From assembly GCA_000716465.1 (NCBI GenBank), contig JNWL01000008.1:1-64000 (forward strand): a stretch of 64,000 bases of DNA, given 5' to 3'. The translations under genes and the position numbers were made by a program. The notes below the pieces were generated by a model. The model did no database searches. It worked only from the letters and a program-made list of their open reading frames with translations, and was not told where the DNA came from. This DNA comes from Streptomyces bikiniensis. GTDB taxonomy: Bacteria > Actinomycetota > Actinomycetes > Streptomycetales > Streptomycetaceae. Below, piece after piece: positions 56,618-64,000 of this stretch (its first letter is position 1; each line of letters starts with the position of its first letter).

Positions 56618-57183
56618 CCGCACCCAAGCAGGACAGGAGCCGCGCCACCCGGCAGCGGCTCCTGGAGGCCGCCGTGTCCTGCCTGGCCGAACACGGCTGG
56701 GCGGGCTCGACGGTCTCCGCGGTGGCGGAGCGGGCCGGCGTCTCCCGGGGCGCCGCCCAGCACCACTTCCCCACCCGCGAGGACCTCTTCACCGCCGCCG
56801 TCGAGTACGTGGCCGAGGAACGCTCCCAGGCGCTGCGGGCCCTGCCCTCCGACGACCGGGAGGCGGCCGTCGCCGCCCTCGTGGACCTCTACACCGGCCC
56901 CCTCTTCCGGGCCGCCCTCCACCTCTGGGTCGCCGCCACCGGCGAGGACCAGCTGCGCGCCCGCGTCACCGAGCTGGAGGCCCGCGTCGGCCGCGAGTCC
57001 CACCGCATCGCCGTCGAGGTCCTCGGCGCCGACGAGACCCGCCCCGGCGTCCGCGAGACCGTCCAGGGCCTCCTCGACATGGCCCGCGGCCTCGGCCTCG
57101 CCACCCTCCTCACCGACGACCGCACCCGCCGCGAACGGGTGGTGTCCCAGTGGGCGCGGCTGGTGAACGAGGCGCTGAGGTAG
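56605..57183 (+). CDS. TetR-family regulator of the acyl-CoA cluster
   Basis: 192 residues: DRSRATRQRLLEAAVSCLAEHGWAGSTVSAVAERAGVSRGAAQHHFPTREDLFTAAVEYVAEERSQAL is the DNA-binding domain. A helical ligand domain follows. The start overlaps the hydratase by 13 bp, so it is co-transcribed with the ligase-hydratase pair. Likely binds 8-2-8 palindromes such as 42545-42562 and derepresses with an acyl-CoA (inference from TetR regulators of fatty acid clusters). Confidence 0.9.
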   Translation: MAAVTAPKQDRSRATRQRLLEAAVSCLAEHGWAGSTVSAVAERAGVSRGAAQHHFPTREDLFTAAVEYVAEERSQALRALPSDDREAAVAALVDLYTGPLFRAALHLWVAATGEDQLRARVTELEARVGRESHRIAVEVLGADETRPGVRETVQGLLDMARGLGLATLLTDDRTRRERVVSQWARLVNEALR

Positions 57184-57333
57184 CGACACGCTCCGGGACC
57201 GGAGCGGCGGCACGCTCCCGACCGGGAAGAGCGCCCCGGCCCGGAAGGACGCCCCCGGCCCGGAACGAGAAGACCGTCCCGTTCCGTGACCCGCGCCACA
57301 CCCCTCCCGGCCCCCTCGCAGTACCCTGTCCGC

Positions 57334-57408
57334 ATGCCTCCGCTCGTACGCCGTCGCCACGTGGACTTCGTCCGCGTCACGAGCATGAGCTGTCGACGCT
57401 CCGTCTGA
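57334..57408 (+). CDS. 24-residue leader peptide
   Basis: MPPLVRRRHVDFVRVTSMSCRRSV: the pattern of three Arg, a His, DFxRV, and Ser-Met-Ser-Cys before the end matches the short leader peptides found in Streptomyces before sulphur- and other metabolic genes. Here it precedes a 2-oxoglutarate/Fe(II) oxygenase gene by 252 bp. A Cys codon near the stop would let ribosome stalling sense cysteine supply (inference). Confidence 0.6.
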   Translation: MPPLVRRRHVDFVRVTSMSCRRSV

Positions 57409-57659
57409 CCCCCACGGCCTTCCGGACCACCGGCCTCCCGCGCCGCGAGGCTCCCCGAGCCCCCGGCCCCCAAGCCGCCCGGCCCTCCGGCCACCCGGCC
57501 TCCCGGGTCCTCCGGACCCGCCCGGCCCCCCAGACCTTCCGGGGTACCACTCCACCCACCCCTCCGGGTCCGTCACCGAGCCCCAGCAGACCGGCACCCG
57601 TGGCACCCGCCCCACCCCCGGCGGCCGCCCCGGGCACCCGTAGACCCCGCGGACACCTC
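57409..57659. other. C-rich leader region before the oxygenase
   Basis: The 251 bp after the leader-peptide stop are strongly C-biased on the + strand with Pro-string open frames and no gene. If transcribed with the oxygenase they form its 5' untranslated leader; no hairpin obvious enough to name was found. Confidence 0.5.
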
Positions 57660-58703
57660 ATGACCAGCAGCTCGTACTCCTCGCAGCTCCCCATCGTGGA
57701 CCTCTCCGCCGCCGACCGCGGCCCGCAGGCCCGGAGGCTGCTCCACGCCCAGCTCCACTCGGCCGCCCACGACGTGGGCTTCTTCCAGCTCGTCGGGCAC
57801 GGGGTGACCGAGGCCGAGACCCGGGCCCTCACCTCCGCGATGCGCGCCTTCTTCGCGCTGCCCGAGGCCGACCGGCTGGCCCTCGACAACATCAACTCGC
57901 CGCACTTCCGTGGCTACACCCGCATCGGCGACGAGCGGACCCAGGGCGCCCGGGACTGGCGCGACCAGCTGGACATCGGCGCCGAGCGCCCCGCGCACGC
58001 CCCCGCGCCCTGGGAGGCCCCGTACTGGTGGCTCGAAGGCCCCAACCAGTGGCCCGAGGCCCTGCCCGAGCTGCGCACCGCCGCCCTGCACTGGATCGAC
58101 CGCCTCAGCGGCGTCGCCGCGCGCCTGCTGCACGAGCTGCTCGCCTCCATCGGCGCGCCCGAGGACTTCTACGACGACGCCTTCGGCCCGCACGCCCACC
58201 CGCAGCTCAAGCTGGTCCGCTACCCGGGCAGCAGCGGCGAGGGCGACGACCAGGGCGTGGGCGCCCACAAGGACTACGGCTTCCTGACCCTGCTGCTCCA
58301 GGACCAGGTGGGCGGGCTCCAGGTCCAGAGGGAGGACGGGAACTTCCACGACGTGCCGCCGCTGCCGGGCGCCTTCGTCGTCAACCTGGGCGAGCTCCTC
58401 GAAGTGGCCACCAACGGCTACCTGCTCGCCACCAACCACCGGGTGGTCTCCCCGCCCGGCGCGACGGAACGGTTCTCCGTACCGTTCTTCTACAACCCGC
58501 GGCTCGACGCCCGGATCGCCCCGCTGGACTTCCCGCACGCCTCCACGGCCCCGGGCGTCACCACGGACCCGTCGAACCCGCTGTTCGCGGAGTACGGGCG
58601 CAACGCCCTGAAGGGGAAGCTCCGCGCCCACCCGTCGGTGGCGGCCCGCCACCACGCGGAGCTCCTGCTGCACCCCGAGGGTCAGCCGGCGATGTCGGCG
58701 TAG
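57660..58703 (+). CDS. isopenicillin-N-synthase-type 2-oxoglutarate/Fe(II) oxygenase
   Basis: 347-residue non-haem iron oxygenase. LPIVDLSAADRGPQARRLLHAQLHSAAHDVGFFQLVGHGV is the DIOX-N domain. The C-terminal 2OG-FeII domain has the ligands GAHKDYGFLTLLLQD (His-x-Asp), NHRVVSPP (distal His) and RFSVPFFYNP (2-oxoglutarate Arg). ATG start at the conserved MTSSSYSSQ lead. It overlaps the convergent citrate synthase by 22 bp. The substrate is unknown; the sulphur-type leader peptide upstream hints at sulphur or amino-acid metabolism. Confidence 0.9.
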   Translation: MTSSSYSSQLPIVDLSAADRGPQARRLLHAQLHSAAHDVGFFQLVGHGVTEAETRALTSAMRAFFALPEADRLALDNINSPHFRGYTRIGDERTQGARDWRDQLDIGAERPAHAPAPWEAPYWWLEGPNQWPEALPELRTAALHWIDRLSGVAARLLHELLASIGAPEDFYDDAFGPHAHPQLKLVRYPGSSGEGDDQGVGAHKDYGFLTLLLQDQVGGLQVQREDGNFHDVPPLPGAFVVNLGELLEVATNGYLLATNHRVVSPPGATERFSVPFFYNPRLDARIAPLDFPHASTAPGVTTDPSNPLFAEYGRNALKGKLRAHPSVAARHHAELLLHPEGQPAMSA

Positions 58704-59782
58704 CCCTCGATGTCGCGCGGGTCCCGGCGGCCGGGGCCCGTGTAGCGGGCCGAGGGGCGGACCAGGCGGCCGGTGCGCTTCTGCTCCAGGATGTGCGCCG
58801 ACCAGCCGGCCGTGCGGGCGCAGGAGAACATCGAGGTGAACATGTGCGCCGGGACCTCGGCGAAGTCCAGGACGATGGCCGCCCAGAACTCCACGTTCGT
58901 CGCCAGGACGCGGTCGGGGCGCCGGTTGTGCAGCTCCTCCAGGGCGGCCTTCTCCAGCGCCTCCGCGACCTCGAAGCGCGGCGCGGCCAGCTCCTTGGCC
59001 GTACGGCGGAGCACGCGCGCGCGGGGGTCCTCGGCGCGGTAGACGCGGTGGCCGAAGCCCATCAGGCGCTCGCCCTTGTCGAGGGCCTGCTTGACGTACG
59101 CGGTGGCGTCGCCGGTCCGCTCGATCTCCTCGATCATGCCGAGGACGCGGGAGGGCGCGCCGCCGTGCAGCGGGCCGGACATGGCGCCGACGGCGCCGGA
59201 GAGGGCGGCGGCCACGTCGGCGCCGGTGGAGGCGATGACGCGGGCGGTGAACGTGGAGGCGTTCATGCCGTGCTCGGCGGCCGAGGTCCAGTACGCGTCG
59301 ACGGCCTTGACGTGCTTCGGGTCGGGCTCGCCGCGCCAGCGGATCATGAACCGCTCGACGATCGACTGCGCCTTGTCGATCTCGCTCTGCGGGACCATCG
59401 GCAGGCCCTGGCCGCGCGCGGACTGCGCGACGTACGAGAGGGCCATGACGGCGGCGCGGGCGAGGTCGTCGCGGGCCTGCTCGGGCGAGATGTCCAGGAG
59501 CGGTTTGAGGCCCCAGACGGGCGCGAGCATCGCGAGCGCGGACTGCACGTCGACGCGGATGTCACCGGAGTGGACGGGGATCGGGAACGGCTCGGCGGCC
59601 GGCAGGCCGGGGTTGAAGGCGCCGTCGACCAGCAGGCCCCAGACGTTGCCGAACGAGACGTGGCCGACGAGGTCCTCGATGTCGACGCCGCGGTAGCGGA
59701 GGGCGCCGCCCTCCTTGTCGGGTTCGGCGATCTCCGTCTCGAACGCGACGACTCCCTCAAGCCCGGGTACGAAATCGGACAT
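58682..59782 (-). CDS. citrate synthase (type II, short form)
   Basis: 366 residues: [38 protein letters not shown] at the N-terminus. Catalytic residues are in the segments [21 protein letters not shown] (His), [18 protein letters not shown] (His) and the C-terminal Asp region in [33 protein letters not shown] [15 protein letters not shown] provides the CoA site. The short form without an N-terminal helical domain is common in Actinobacteria and may also be a methylcitrate synthase. Divergent from pdxH. Confidence 0.93.
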   Translation of the reverse strand: MSDFVPGLEGVVAFETEIAEPDKEGGALRYRGVDIEDLVGHVSFGNVWGLLVDGAFNPGLPAAEPFPIPVHSGDIRVDVQSALAMLAPVWGLKPLLDISPEQARDDLARAAVMALSYVAQSARGQGLPMVPQSEIDKAQSIVERFMIRWRGEPDPKHVKAVDAYWTSAAEHGMNASTFTARVIASTGADVAAALSGAVGAMSGPLHGGAPSRVLGMIEEIERTGDATAYVKQALDKGERLMGFGHRVYRAEDPRARVLRRTAKELAAPRFEVAEALEKAALEELHNRRPDRVLATNVEFWAAIVLDFAEVPAHMFTSMFSCARTAGWSAHILEQKRTGRLVRPSARYTGPGRRDPRDIEGYADIAG

Positions 59783-59976
59783 CAGGCGGCTCCTCTATCG
59801 ATGATCGATCAACGGGGTTGGTCGATGGCGGGAATCAACAGTCATCCAGCCGAAGAGTCTGTACGGTTCCGATGATGCGGGGAAGCGTGACATCCGGCAC
59901 ACTCCGCCGATCCGGCGGGAGAGGGTTAGCCGCCTCCGGTGCCGGGCAGACTGGCCCGCTGCCGCAGAATGGCCCC

Positions 59977-60687
59977 GTGACCGATCCCGTGAACGATTCC
60001 GCGAGCGACGATTCCACGCACGGCCCGGGGTCCGAAGAGGCCCCCGACCCCGCCGGCATGCGCGAGCAGTACCGGACCACGGAGCTGACCCCGGCCGACC
60101 TCGCCCCCGAGCCGGTCGCGCAGTTCACCCGCTGGTTCAAGGAGGCCGCGGGGGACCCGGCGATCCACGAGCCGAACGCGATGGTCGTCTCCACCGCCAC
60201 CCCCGACGGCCGCCCGTCCTCCCGGACGGTCCTGCTCAAGCACTACGACGCGGCCGGCTTCGTCTTCTTCACCAACTACGACTCCCGCAAGGGCCGGGAG
60301 CTGGCGGCCAACCCGTACGCCTCGCTGCTCTTCCCCTGGCACCCGGCGGCCCGCCAGGTCGTCGTCACGGGCCGGGCCGAGCGCGTCGGACGCGAGGAGA
60401 CGGCGGCGTACTTCCGCACCCGCCCGCACGGTTCCCGGCTCGGTGCCTGGGCCAGCCCCCAGTCCTCGGTGATCGCCTCCCGCGAGGAACTGCTCGCCCG
60501 CTACGACGACCTGGCCGCCCGCCACCCCGAGGGCACCGGGGTCCCGGTCCCCCCGCACTGGGGCGGCTTCCGGGTCGTCCCGGACGCGGTCGAGTTCTGG
60601 CAGGGCCACGAGAACCGCCTCCACGACCGCCTGCGCTACGTCCGCGAGGACGGCGACACCTGGCGCGTGGAGCGCCTGGCCCCGTAA
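59977..60687 (+). CDS. pdxH: pyridoxamine 5'-phosphate oxidase
   Basis: 236-residue FMN enzyme of PLP synthesis. [30 protein letters not shown] opens the domain; [45 protein letters not shown] holds the FMN/PLP-binding Arg, Ser and Lys; [20 protein letters not shown] and the C-terminal RLAP end are diagnostic. GTG start; an acidic N-terminal extension (residues 1-30) precedes the conserved part, as in other actinobacteria. Confidence 0.95.
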   Translation: MTDPVNDSASDDSTHGPGSEEAPDPAGMREQYRTTELTPADLAPEPVAQFTRWFKEAAGDPAIHEPNAMVVSTATPDGRPSSRTVLLKHYDAAGFVFFTNYDSRKGRELAANPYASLLFPWHPAARQVVVTGRAERVGREETAAYFRTRPHGSRLGAWASPQSSVIASREELLARYDDLAARHPEGTGVPVPPHWGGFRVVPDAVEFWQGHENRLHDRLRYVREDGDTWRVERLAP

Positions 60688-60725
60688 GGGCCCCGGAAAC
60701 TCCGCGGGGGCCCGTACACGCAGAC

Positions 60726-60884
60726 GACCCGTGAGCCTTGGTCCCGTCCGCCCAGGCGCCTGGGTCGGACGGGAGCCGGCCGGACTTACCGGCGGCTCAC
60801 GGGTCGGGTGACTGCGTTGGTCTTCGGCAGACTGGCCTGCCGAGGTGCACAGAGTGCGACGGCAGGCCTCAGCCCGCAGTCACC
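60726..60884. ncRNA. structured intergenic RNA-like element
   Basis: Two nested multi-stem units. Unit 1: GACCCGTGAGCC (60726-60737) pairs with GGCTCACGGGTC (60794-60805) and encloses a long hairpin TCCCGTCCG/CGGACGGGA (60742-60774, inner CCCAGGC/GCCTGGG) and a small GCCGG/CCGGC hairpin. Unit 2: GGTGACTGCG (60807-60816) pairs with CGCAGTCACC (60875-60884) and encloses GTCT-TCGG-CAGAC and a GGCCTGCCG/CGGCAGGCC hairpin. All stems are perfect. Lies between pdxH and the convergent ABC permease. Strand is not determined; it could also be a double terminator. Confidence 0.6.
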
Positions 60885-60928
60885 TCGCTGGTCCGGTAAG
60901 AAATCACTTCCGGATCACCTCCTTTCAT
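60869..60928 (-). CDS. tiny ORF (19 or 12 aa) with perfect Shine-Dalgarno
   Basis: The minus strand reads ATG then AAAGGAGGTGATCC, the full complement of the 16S rRNA 3' end, then GTG. The frame gives MKGGDPEVISYRTSEVTAG, or MISYRTSEVTAG from the GTG at 60907, with its stop inside stem 2 of the structured element. A tiny uORF preceding RNA structure resembles a leader/attenuator, but the downstream sequence is antisense to pdxH. Confidence 0.45.
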   Translation of the reverse strand: MKGGDPEVISYRTSEVTAG

Positions 60929-61011
60929 GCGTGGTTCCACCGTACGAACTCCGCCCGGGACGCTCAACCGATTTATTCGGCGGTTTTTCCGACCCCCCGA
61001 CCGGCGCCCCC

Positions 61012-61746
61012 TCAGGCGTCCCGGCGGCGCATCGCCCACCACCCCGCGAGGAGCGCCGCCGCCGTCCACAGCGCCGCCACCCCGAGGCCCGCCCAGGGGC
61101 CGACCTGCCCGACCGGGTCCTGGTGGAGGATCTGCCGCCCGGCGCGGTCCGGCAGGTAGTCGGCGGCGCCCGCCGCCACGTCCCCGATCACGAACGGCAG
61201 CATCAGCAGCGCCGGGGTCAGGATGCTCAGCGTCGCGACCGCGCTGCGCAGCAGGAACGTCAGCCCGAAGGCGAGCAGGGCCATCAGGGCGAGGTACATC
61301 CCGGCGCCGAAGCAGCCCCGCAGCGCCCCCGGCTCCCCGATGCCGATGGCGTACTCGCCCGCGAACGCCTGCCCAGCGAAGAAGGTGGTGAACGAGGTCA
61401 CCAGACCCACGACGAGGGCCGCGCCCCCGGTGACCGCCGCCTTGGCCGCGTAGAGCAGCCCCCGGCGCGGCACGGCGGCCAGCGAGTTGCGCAGCGCGCC
61501 ATTCAGGTACTCGGACGACACGGCGGTCGCGCCGAAGGAGATCGCGGCGAGCTGCGCGTAGTTGGTCTGGAAGAGGGCGCGGAAGACGGGGTCCCCGGCG
61601 CCGTCCGGCTCCGGGCCGCCCACGCTGACGTACAGGGCCAGGTTGAGGGCGAGGGCGACGACGAAGACCGCGAGGAGCGATCCGGAACTGGCCCGCACGG
61701 AGCTGATCTTGATCCACTCGGAGCGGACGACTGCGGTGAACGGCAC
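61012..61746 (-). CDS. ABC-2 family permease
   Basis: 244 residues with six hydrophobic helices, including FTAVVRSEWIKISSVRASSGSLLAVFVVALALN, GATAVSSEYLNGALRNSLAAVPRRGLLYAAKA, and TLSILTPALLMLPFVIGDV. The ATPase gene ends 2 bp upstream, so the two form one exporter operon. The type is like the BcrB/LagD-associated ABC-2 permeases. Substrate unknown; the neighbouring two-component kinase suggests an antibiotic or cell-envelope stress system. Confidence 0.88.
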   Translation of the reverse strand: MPFTAVVRSEWIKISSVRASSGSLLAVFVVALALNLALYVSVGGPEPDGAGDPVFRALFQTNYAQLAAISFGATAVSSEYLNGALRNSLAAVPRRGLLYAAKAAVTGGAALVVGLVTSFTTFFAGQAFAGEYAIGIGEPGALRGCFGAGMYLALMALLAFGLTFLLRSAVATLSILTPALLMLPFVIGDVAAGAADYLPDRAGRQILHQDPVGQVGPWAGLGVAALWTAAALLAGWWAMRRRDA

Positions 61747-61748
61747 GG

Positions 61749-62702
61749 TCAGGCCTCCAGGGACGCGGAGCGGGGGCGGGGAGCGGCGGCGTGTTCCGCC
61801 TCCTCCGAGGTGAGCGCGAGATAGGCCTGCTCCAGGGAGGCGCGCTCGTCGGCCAGCTCGAAGACGGGGATGCCCTCGCGGGCCGTGACGGCCCCGATCT
61901 CCTCGGCCGAGGCGCCCTCGACCACCCACCGGCCGGCCTCGTCGGCGCCCTCCCCGACCACCCACCCCTCGGCCAGGAGCGTGGCCCGCAGGCGTACGGG
62001 ATCGCCGGTGCGCACCCGTACGCGCGCGTGGCTGTGGGCGTCGATGAACTCCCGCATCGGCACGTCCGCGAGGAGCCGGCCCCGGCCGAGGACGACGAGG
62101 TGGTCGGCGAAGAGGGCCGTCTCGTTCATCAGGTGGCTGGAGACGAAGACCGTACGGCCTTCGGCGGCGAGCCCGCGCAGCAGCTCGCGGATCCACACGA
62201 TGCCCTCGGGGTCGAGGCCGTTCGCCGGCTCGTCCAGCAGGAGCACGGCCGGGTCGCCGAGCAGCGCGGCGGCGATGCCGAGCCGCTGGCGCATGCCGAG
62301 CGAGAAGGTGCGGACCCGGCGGCGGGCGGCGCCCGCGAGACCGGTCCCGGCCAGGACCTCGTCCACGCGCCGGTCCGGGATGCGGTGGGAGGCGGCGAGG
62401 GCCCGCAGGTGGTTCCGGGCGGTCCGGGAGCCGTGGGCCGCCTGCGCGTCGAGGAGGGCGCCGACGGTACGGAGCGGCTCGGCCAGCGCCGTGTACGGGC
62501 GGCCGCCGACGGTGGCGGTGCCCGAGCTCGGCCGGTCGAGGCCGAGGACGAGCCGCATGGTGGTGGACTTCCCGGCCCCGTTCGGGCCGAGGAAGCCGGT
62601 CACGCGGCCCGGTTCGACGGAGAAGGTCAGCCCGTCGACGGCCCGCTTCGGCGGCCTGCCGGCGTACTCCTTCGTGAGGTTCCTGACGTCGATGCTGGTC
62701 AT
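61749..62702 (-). CDS. ABC transporter ATP-binding protein
   Basis: 317 residues: DVRNLTKEYAGRPPKRAVDGLTFSVEPGRVTGFLGPNGAGKSTTMRLVLGLDRP contains Walker A. FSLGMRQRLGIAAALLGDPAVLLLDEPANGLDPEGI contains the signature and Walker B, and VFVSSHLMNETALFADHLVVLGRG the H-loop. The C-terminal about 85 residues are a DUF4162-type domain (WVVEGASAEEIGAVTAREGIPVFELADERASLEQAYLALTSEEAE). Family of BcrA/DrrA exporters. Likely pairs with the downstream permease and is divergent from the sensor kinase. Confidence 0.92.
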   Translation of the reverse strand: MTSIDVRNLTKEYAGRPPKRAVDGLTFSVEPGRVTGFLGPNGAGKSTTMRLVLGLDRPSSGTATVGGRPYTALAEPLRTVGALLDAQAAHGSRTARNHLRALAASHRIPDRRVDEVLAGTGLAGAARRRVRTFSLGMRQRLGIAAALLGDPAVLLLDEPANGLDPEGIVWIRELLRGLAAEGRTVFVSSHLMNETALFADHLVVLGRGRLLADVPMREFIDAHSHARVRVRTGDPVRLRATLLAEGWVVGEGADEAGRWVVEGASAEEIGAVTAREGIPVFELADERASLEQAYLALTSEEAEHAAAPRPRSASLEA

Positions 62703-62809
62703 GGCACGATCCTCGGCGCCCGCCGCCCCCGGGCCATCCCCCGCCCGGGGAGGCCGTCTCCCCCGCACGGGGGAGCCGCGGGCGCGGGGCGCCCTGCCAG
62801 GATGGCGGG

Positions 62810-64000
62810 ATGCCCGGACCCTTCCGCCGGCCGACGCGCCCCGCTCCGCGCGCCCCTCGCCGCCGCCCACTCGCCCGAGCGACCACCGGCCGCGCCGACC
62901 GGCTCCACCCGCTCGCGAGCGCGGTCCCGCACGGCGCCCGCCGGTTCCGGCCGTCCACCCGCGCGGCCACCCACCGCGCCGGCCGGTTCCCGCTGCTCGC
63001 GAGCACCGCCGCGCAGCACGCCCGCCGGTTCCTGCTGCTCGCGAGCGCGGCCACCCACCGCGCCCGCCGTGTTCGTCCGCCGGCGAGCGCCATCGCCCGC
63101 CGCGCCCGCCGCCTCCGGCCGCTCGCCCGGGCCGTCACGTACACCCGCTGGCTCCATCTCCTCGTGGGCGCGACCGTGCCGCTCGCCGCCGGACTGGTCT
63201 ACCCCGGCCTCTCGCGCCCGTCCCCGGCGGACTGGCTGCTGGTGGCGGTGCTCCCGGTGCCGCTGGTCGCGGCCGTCGCCCTCGTGCCGTCGGCCCGCCG
63301 TGCCGAGGGCCTCCAGGCGCGCCTGATGCTCTTCCCGGGCAAGCACGCGCGCGCGTGGAGGACGCCGGAGGGCGCGGACGTCTCCGCGTCCCCGTCGGCC
63401 TCGTGGACGGACCGGGGCAGGACGGCCCTGTGGCTGGTGTTCCGGATGGAGGCGGGGCTCGCCGCCTGGCTGCTGTCGGTCGGACTGCCCCAGTACGCGC
63501 TGACGCTGGCCGGGGTGCACGTCGAGGAGCCGGTCGTGGCCGGCCTGACCCTGCCCTCCGGCGGGGACCGGTGGTCGGCGTTCCTGGCCCCGCTCCCGGT
63601 GCTCGTGCTCCTGGCGGTGGTCGTCGCGGGCGGCGCGCTGTCCGCACGGGTGGCCCGTACCCTCCTCGGCCCCTCGGTGAAGGAGCGCATGGCCGCCCTG
63701 GAGGGGCGCACCGAGCGGCTCCTCGAACGCAACCGGATCGCGCGGGAGCTGCACGACTCGCTCGGCCACGCCCTGACCCTGGCCGTGGTGCAGGCCGGGG
63801 CCGCGCGGGCCGCCGCCGACCCCGAGTTCACCGACCGGGCCCTGGAGGCGATCGAGGAGACGGGCCGGGCGGCCCTGGAGGACCTGGAGCGCGTCCTGCT
63901 CCTGCTGCGCGAGACGGGCCGCCCGGCGGCCGCGAGCCCCGGTCTGGACGAGGCGGCCCGGCTGCTCGACTCGGCGCGCTCCTCGGGCGCGCGGGTCGAC
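62810..64000 (+). CDS. sensor histidine kinase, partial (DesK/NarL type)
   Basis: Cut by the window end after 397 codons. Begins with a 113-residue Arg/Ala-rich region built of six 14-residue repeats, then four transmembrane helices (LHLLVGATVPLAAGLVYPGL; WLLVAVLPVPLVAAVALV; LWLVFRMEAGLAAWLL; APLPVLVLLAVVVAGGAL). Next come a coiled dimerisation region (KERMAALEGRTERLLERNRIARELHDSLGHALTLAVVQAGAARAAA, phospho-acceptor His315) and the start of the ATPase domain. Homologues start near the first helix, so the repeats are an extension or lie upstream of the true start. Divergent from the ABC exporter, probably its regulator. Confidence 0.85.
   Translation, partial: MPGPFRRPTRPAPRAPRRRPLARATTGRADRLHPLASAVPHGARRFRPSTRAATHRAGRFPLLASTAAQHARRFLLLASAATHRARRVRPPASAIARRARRLRPLARAVTYTRWLHLLVGATVPLAAGLVYPGLSRPSPADWLLVAVLPVPLVAAVALVPSARRAEGLQARLMLFPGKHARAWRTPEGADVSASPSASWTDRGRTALWLVFRMEAGLAAWLLSVGLPQYALTLAGVHVEEPVVAGLTLPSGGDRWSAFLAPLPVLVLLAVVVAGGALSARVARTLLGPSVKERMAALEGRTERLLERNRIARELHDSLGHALTLAVVQAGAARAAADPEFTDRALEAIEETGRAALEDLERVLLLLRETGRPAAASPGLDEAARLLDSARSSGARVD
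62897..63148 (+). repeat. six 42-bp in-frame tandem repeats
   Basis: Residues 30-113 of the kinase frame are six consecutive 14-residue units of the pattern RRF-R/L-P/L-L-A-S-A-A-T-H-R-A. Examples: RRFRPSTRAATHRA, GRFPLLASTAAQHA, RRFLLLASAATHRA, RRVRPPASAIARRA, RRLRPLARAVTYTR. Blocks CTGCTCGCGAGC and CGCCGGTTCC recur with 42-bp period. GC at third positions stays near total, which fits coding, but both strands are open. Confidence 0.8.

Noticed and set aside
57409..57659. Pro-rich N-terminal extension of the oxygenase
   Set aside because: Open frame is Pro/Ala/Arg string caused by C-rich leader; the ATG at 57660 gives the family N-terminus.
62810..63148. Reading the kinase repeat region as a minus-strand gene
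   Set aside because: Both strands are open because of GC-rich repeats, but only the plus frame continues into the kinase domains.

Overview
The window is chromosomal DNA from a high-GC actinomycete, almost certainly Streptomyces or a close relative. GC is very high, third codon positions are almost all G or C, and GTG/TTG starts are common. It carries the futalosine menaquinone genes (mqnB, mqnD), DUF3027, DUF2771 and DUF2530 proteins typical of Streptomyces, XRE/TPR regulators with tiny translationally coupled partners, and a short arginine- and cysteine-containing leader peptide. No rRNA, tRNA, CRISPR array or replication origin was found.

Layout. 0-10.5 kb is conserved core: HAD hydrolase, cold-shock protein, mqnD-mqnB, a DUF2771 lipoprotein, an MFS transporter, a G-rich repeat-bearing non-coding stretch (5.1-6.1 kb), a DUF3027 protein and a 1055-residue sacsin/GHKL-type ATPase. 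10.48-15.46 kb looks like a single mobile unit: near-identical 40-bp inverted ends, each abutting CTAG, enclose a TetR repressor with its operator, a putrescine-oxidase-like flavoenzyme, an aldehyde dehydrogenase and an IS5-type transposase in two frames. 15.5-35.3 kb returns to ordinary chromosome: VOC protein, CtpE-like P-type ATPase, NCS2 purine permease, MarR-MFS pair, thpR, an aldo/keto reductase, SGNH and alpha/beta hydrolases, serC, a large FAD/Fe-S oxidoreductase, and a divergent LysR/EamA pair. 35.4-38.5 kb is a GntR/XRE module with small coupled proteins.

39-57.2 kb is dominated by an acyl-CoA catabolic cluster of the Atu/Liu type: TIGR03084-like protein, AtuA-like protein, biotin-dependent carboxylase beta and alpha subunits, acyl-CoA dehydrogenase, a 4-coumarate-CoA-ligase-like enzyme, enoyl-CoA hydratase and a TetR regulator. 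A perfect 8-2-8 palindrome before the first gene and a degenerate version before the ligase suggest one regulon. A decayed Tn3-family transposase gene lies just upstream. Between the dehydrogenase and the ligase about 4.3 kb has been inserted: an excalibur-domain surface protein behind a 20-bp-stem inverted repeat, a broken second copy of part of the ligase gene, an XRE/TPR regulator, a divergent set of tiny genes including a 38-residue Gly/Asp-rich peptide, and an unknown 147-residue protein.

57.3-64 kb holds a leader peptide before a 2-oxoglutarate/Fe(II) oxygenase, citrate synthase, pdxH, a highly structured intergenic RNA-like element facing a tiny ORF with a perfect Shine-Dalgarno, an ABC-2 exporter pair, and a sensor histidine kinase (cut by the window end) whose N-terminus is a six-fold 14-residue repeat. 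The most notable items are the cargo-bearing IS5-type unit, the XRE/peptide island with its duplicated ligase fragment, the structured element at 60.7-60.9 kb, and the repeat-extended kinase.
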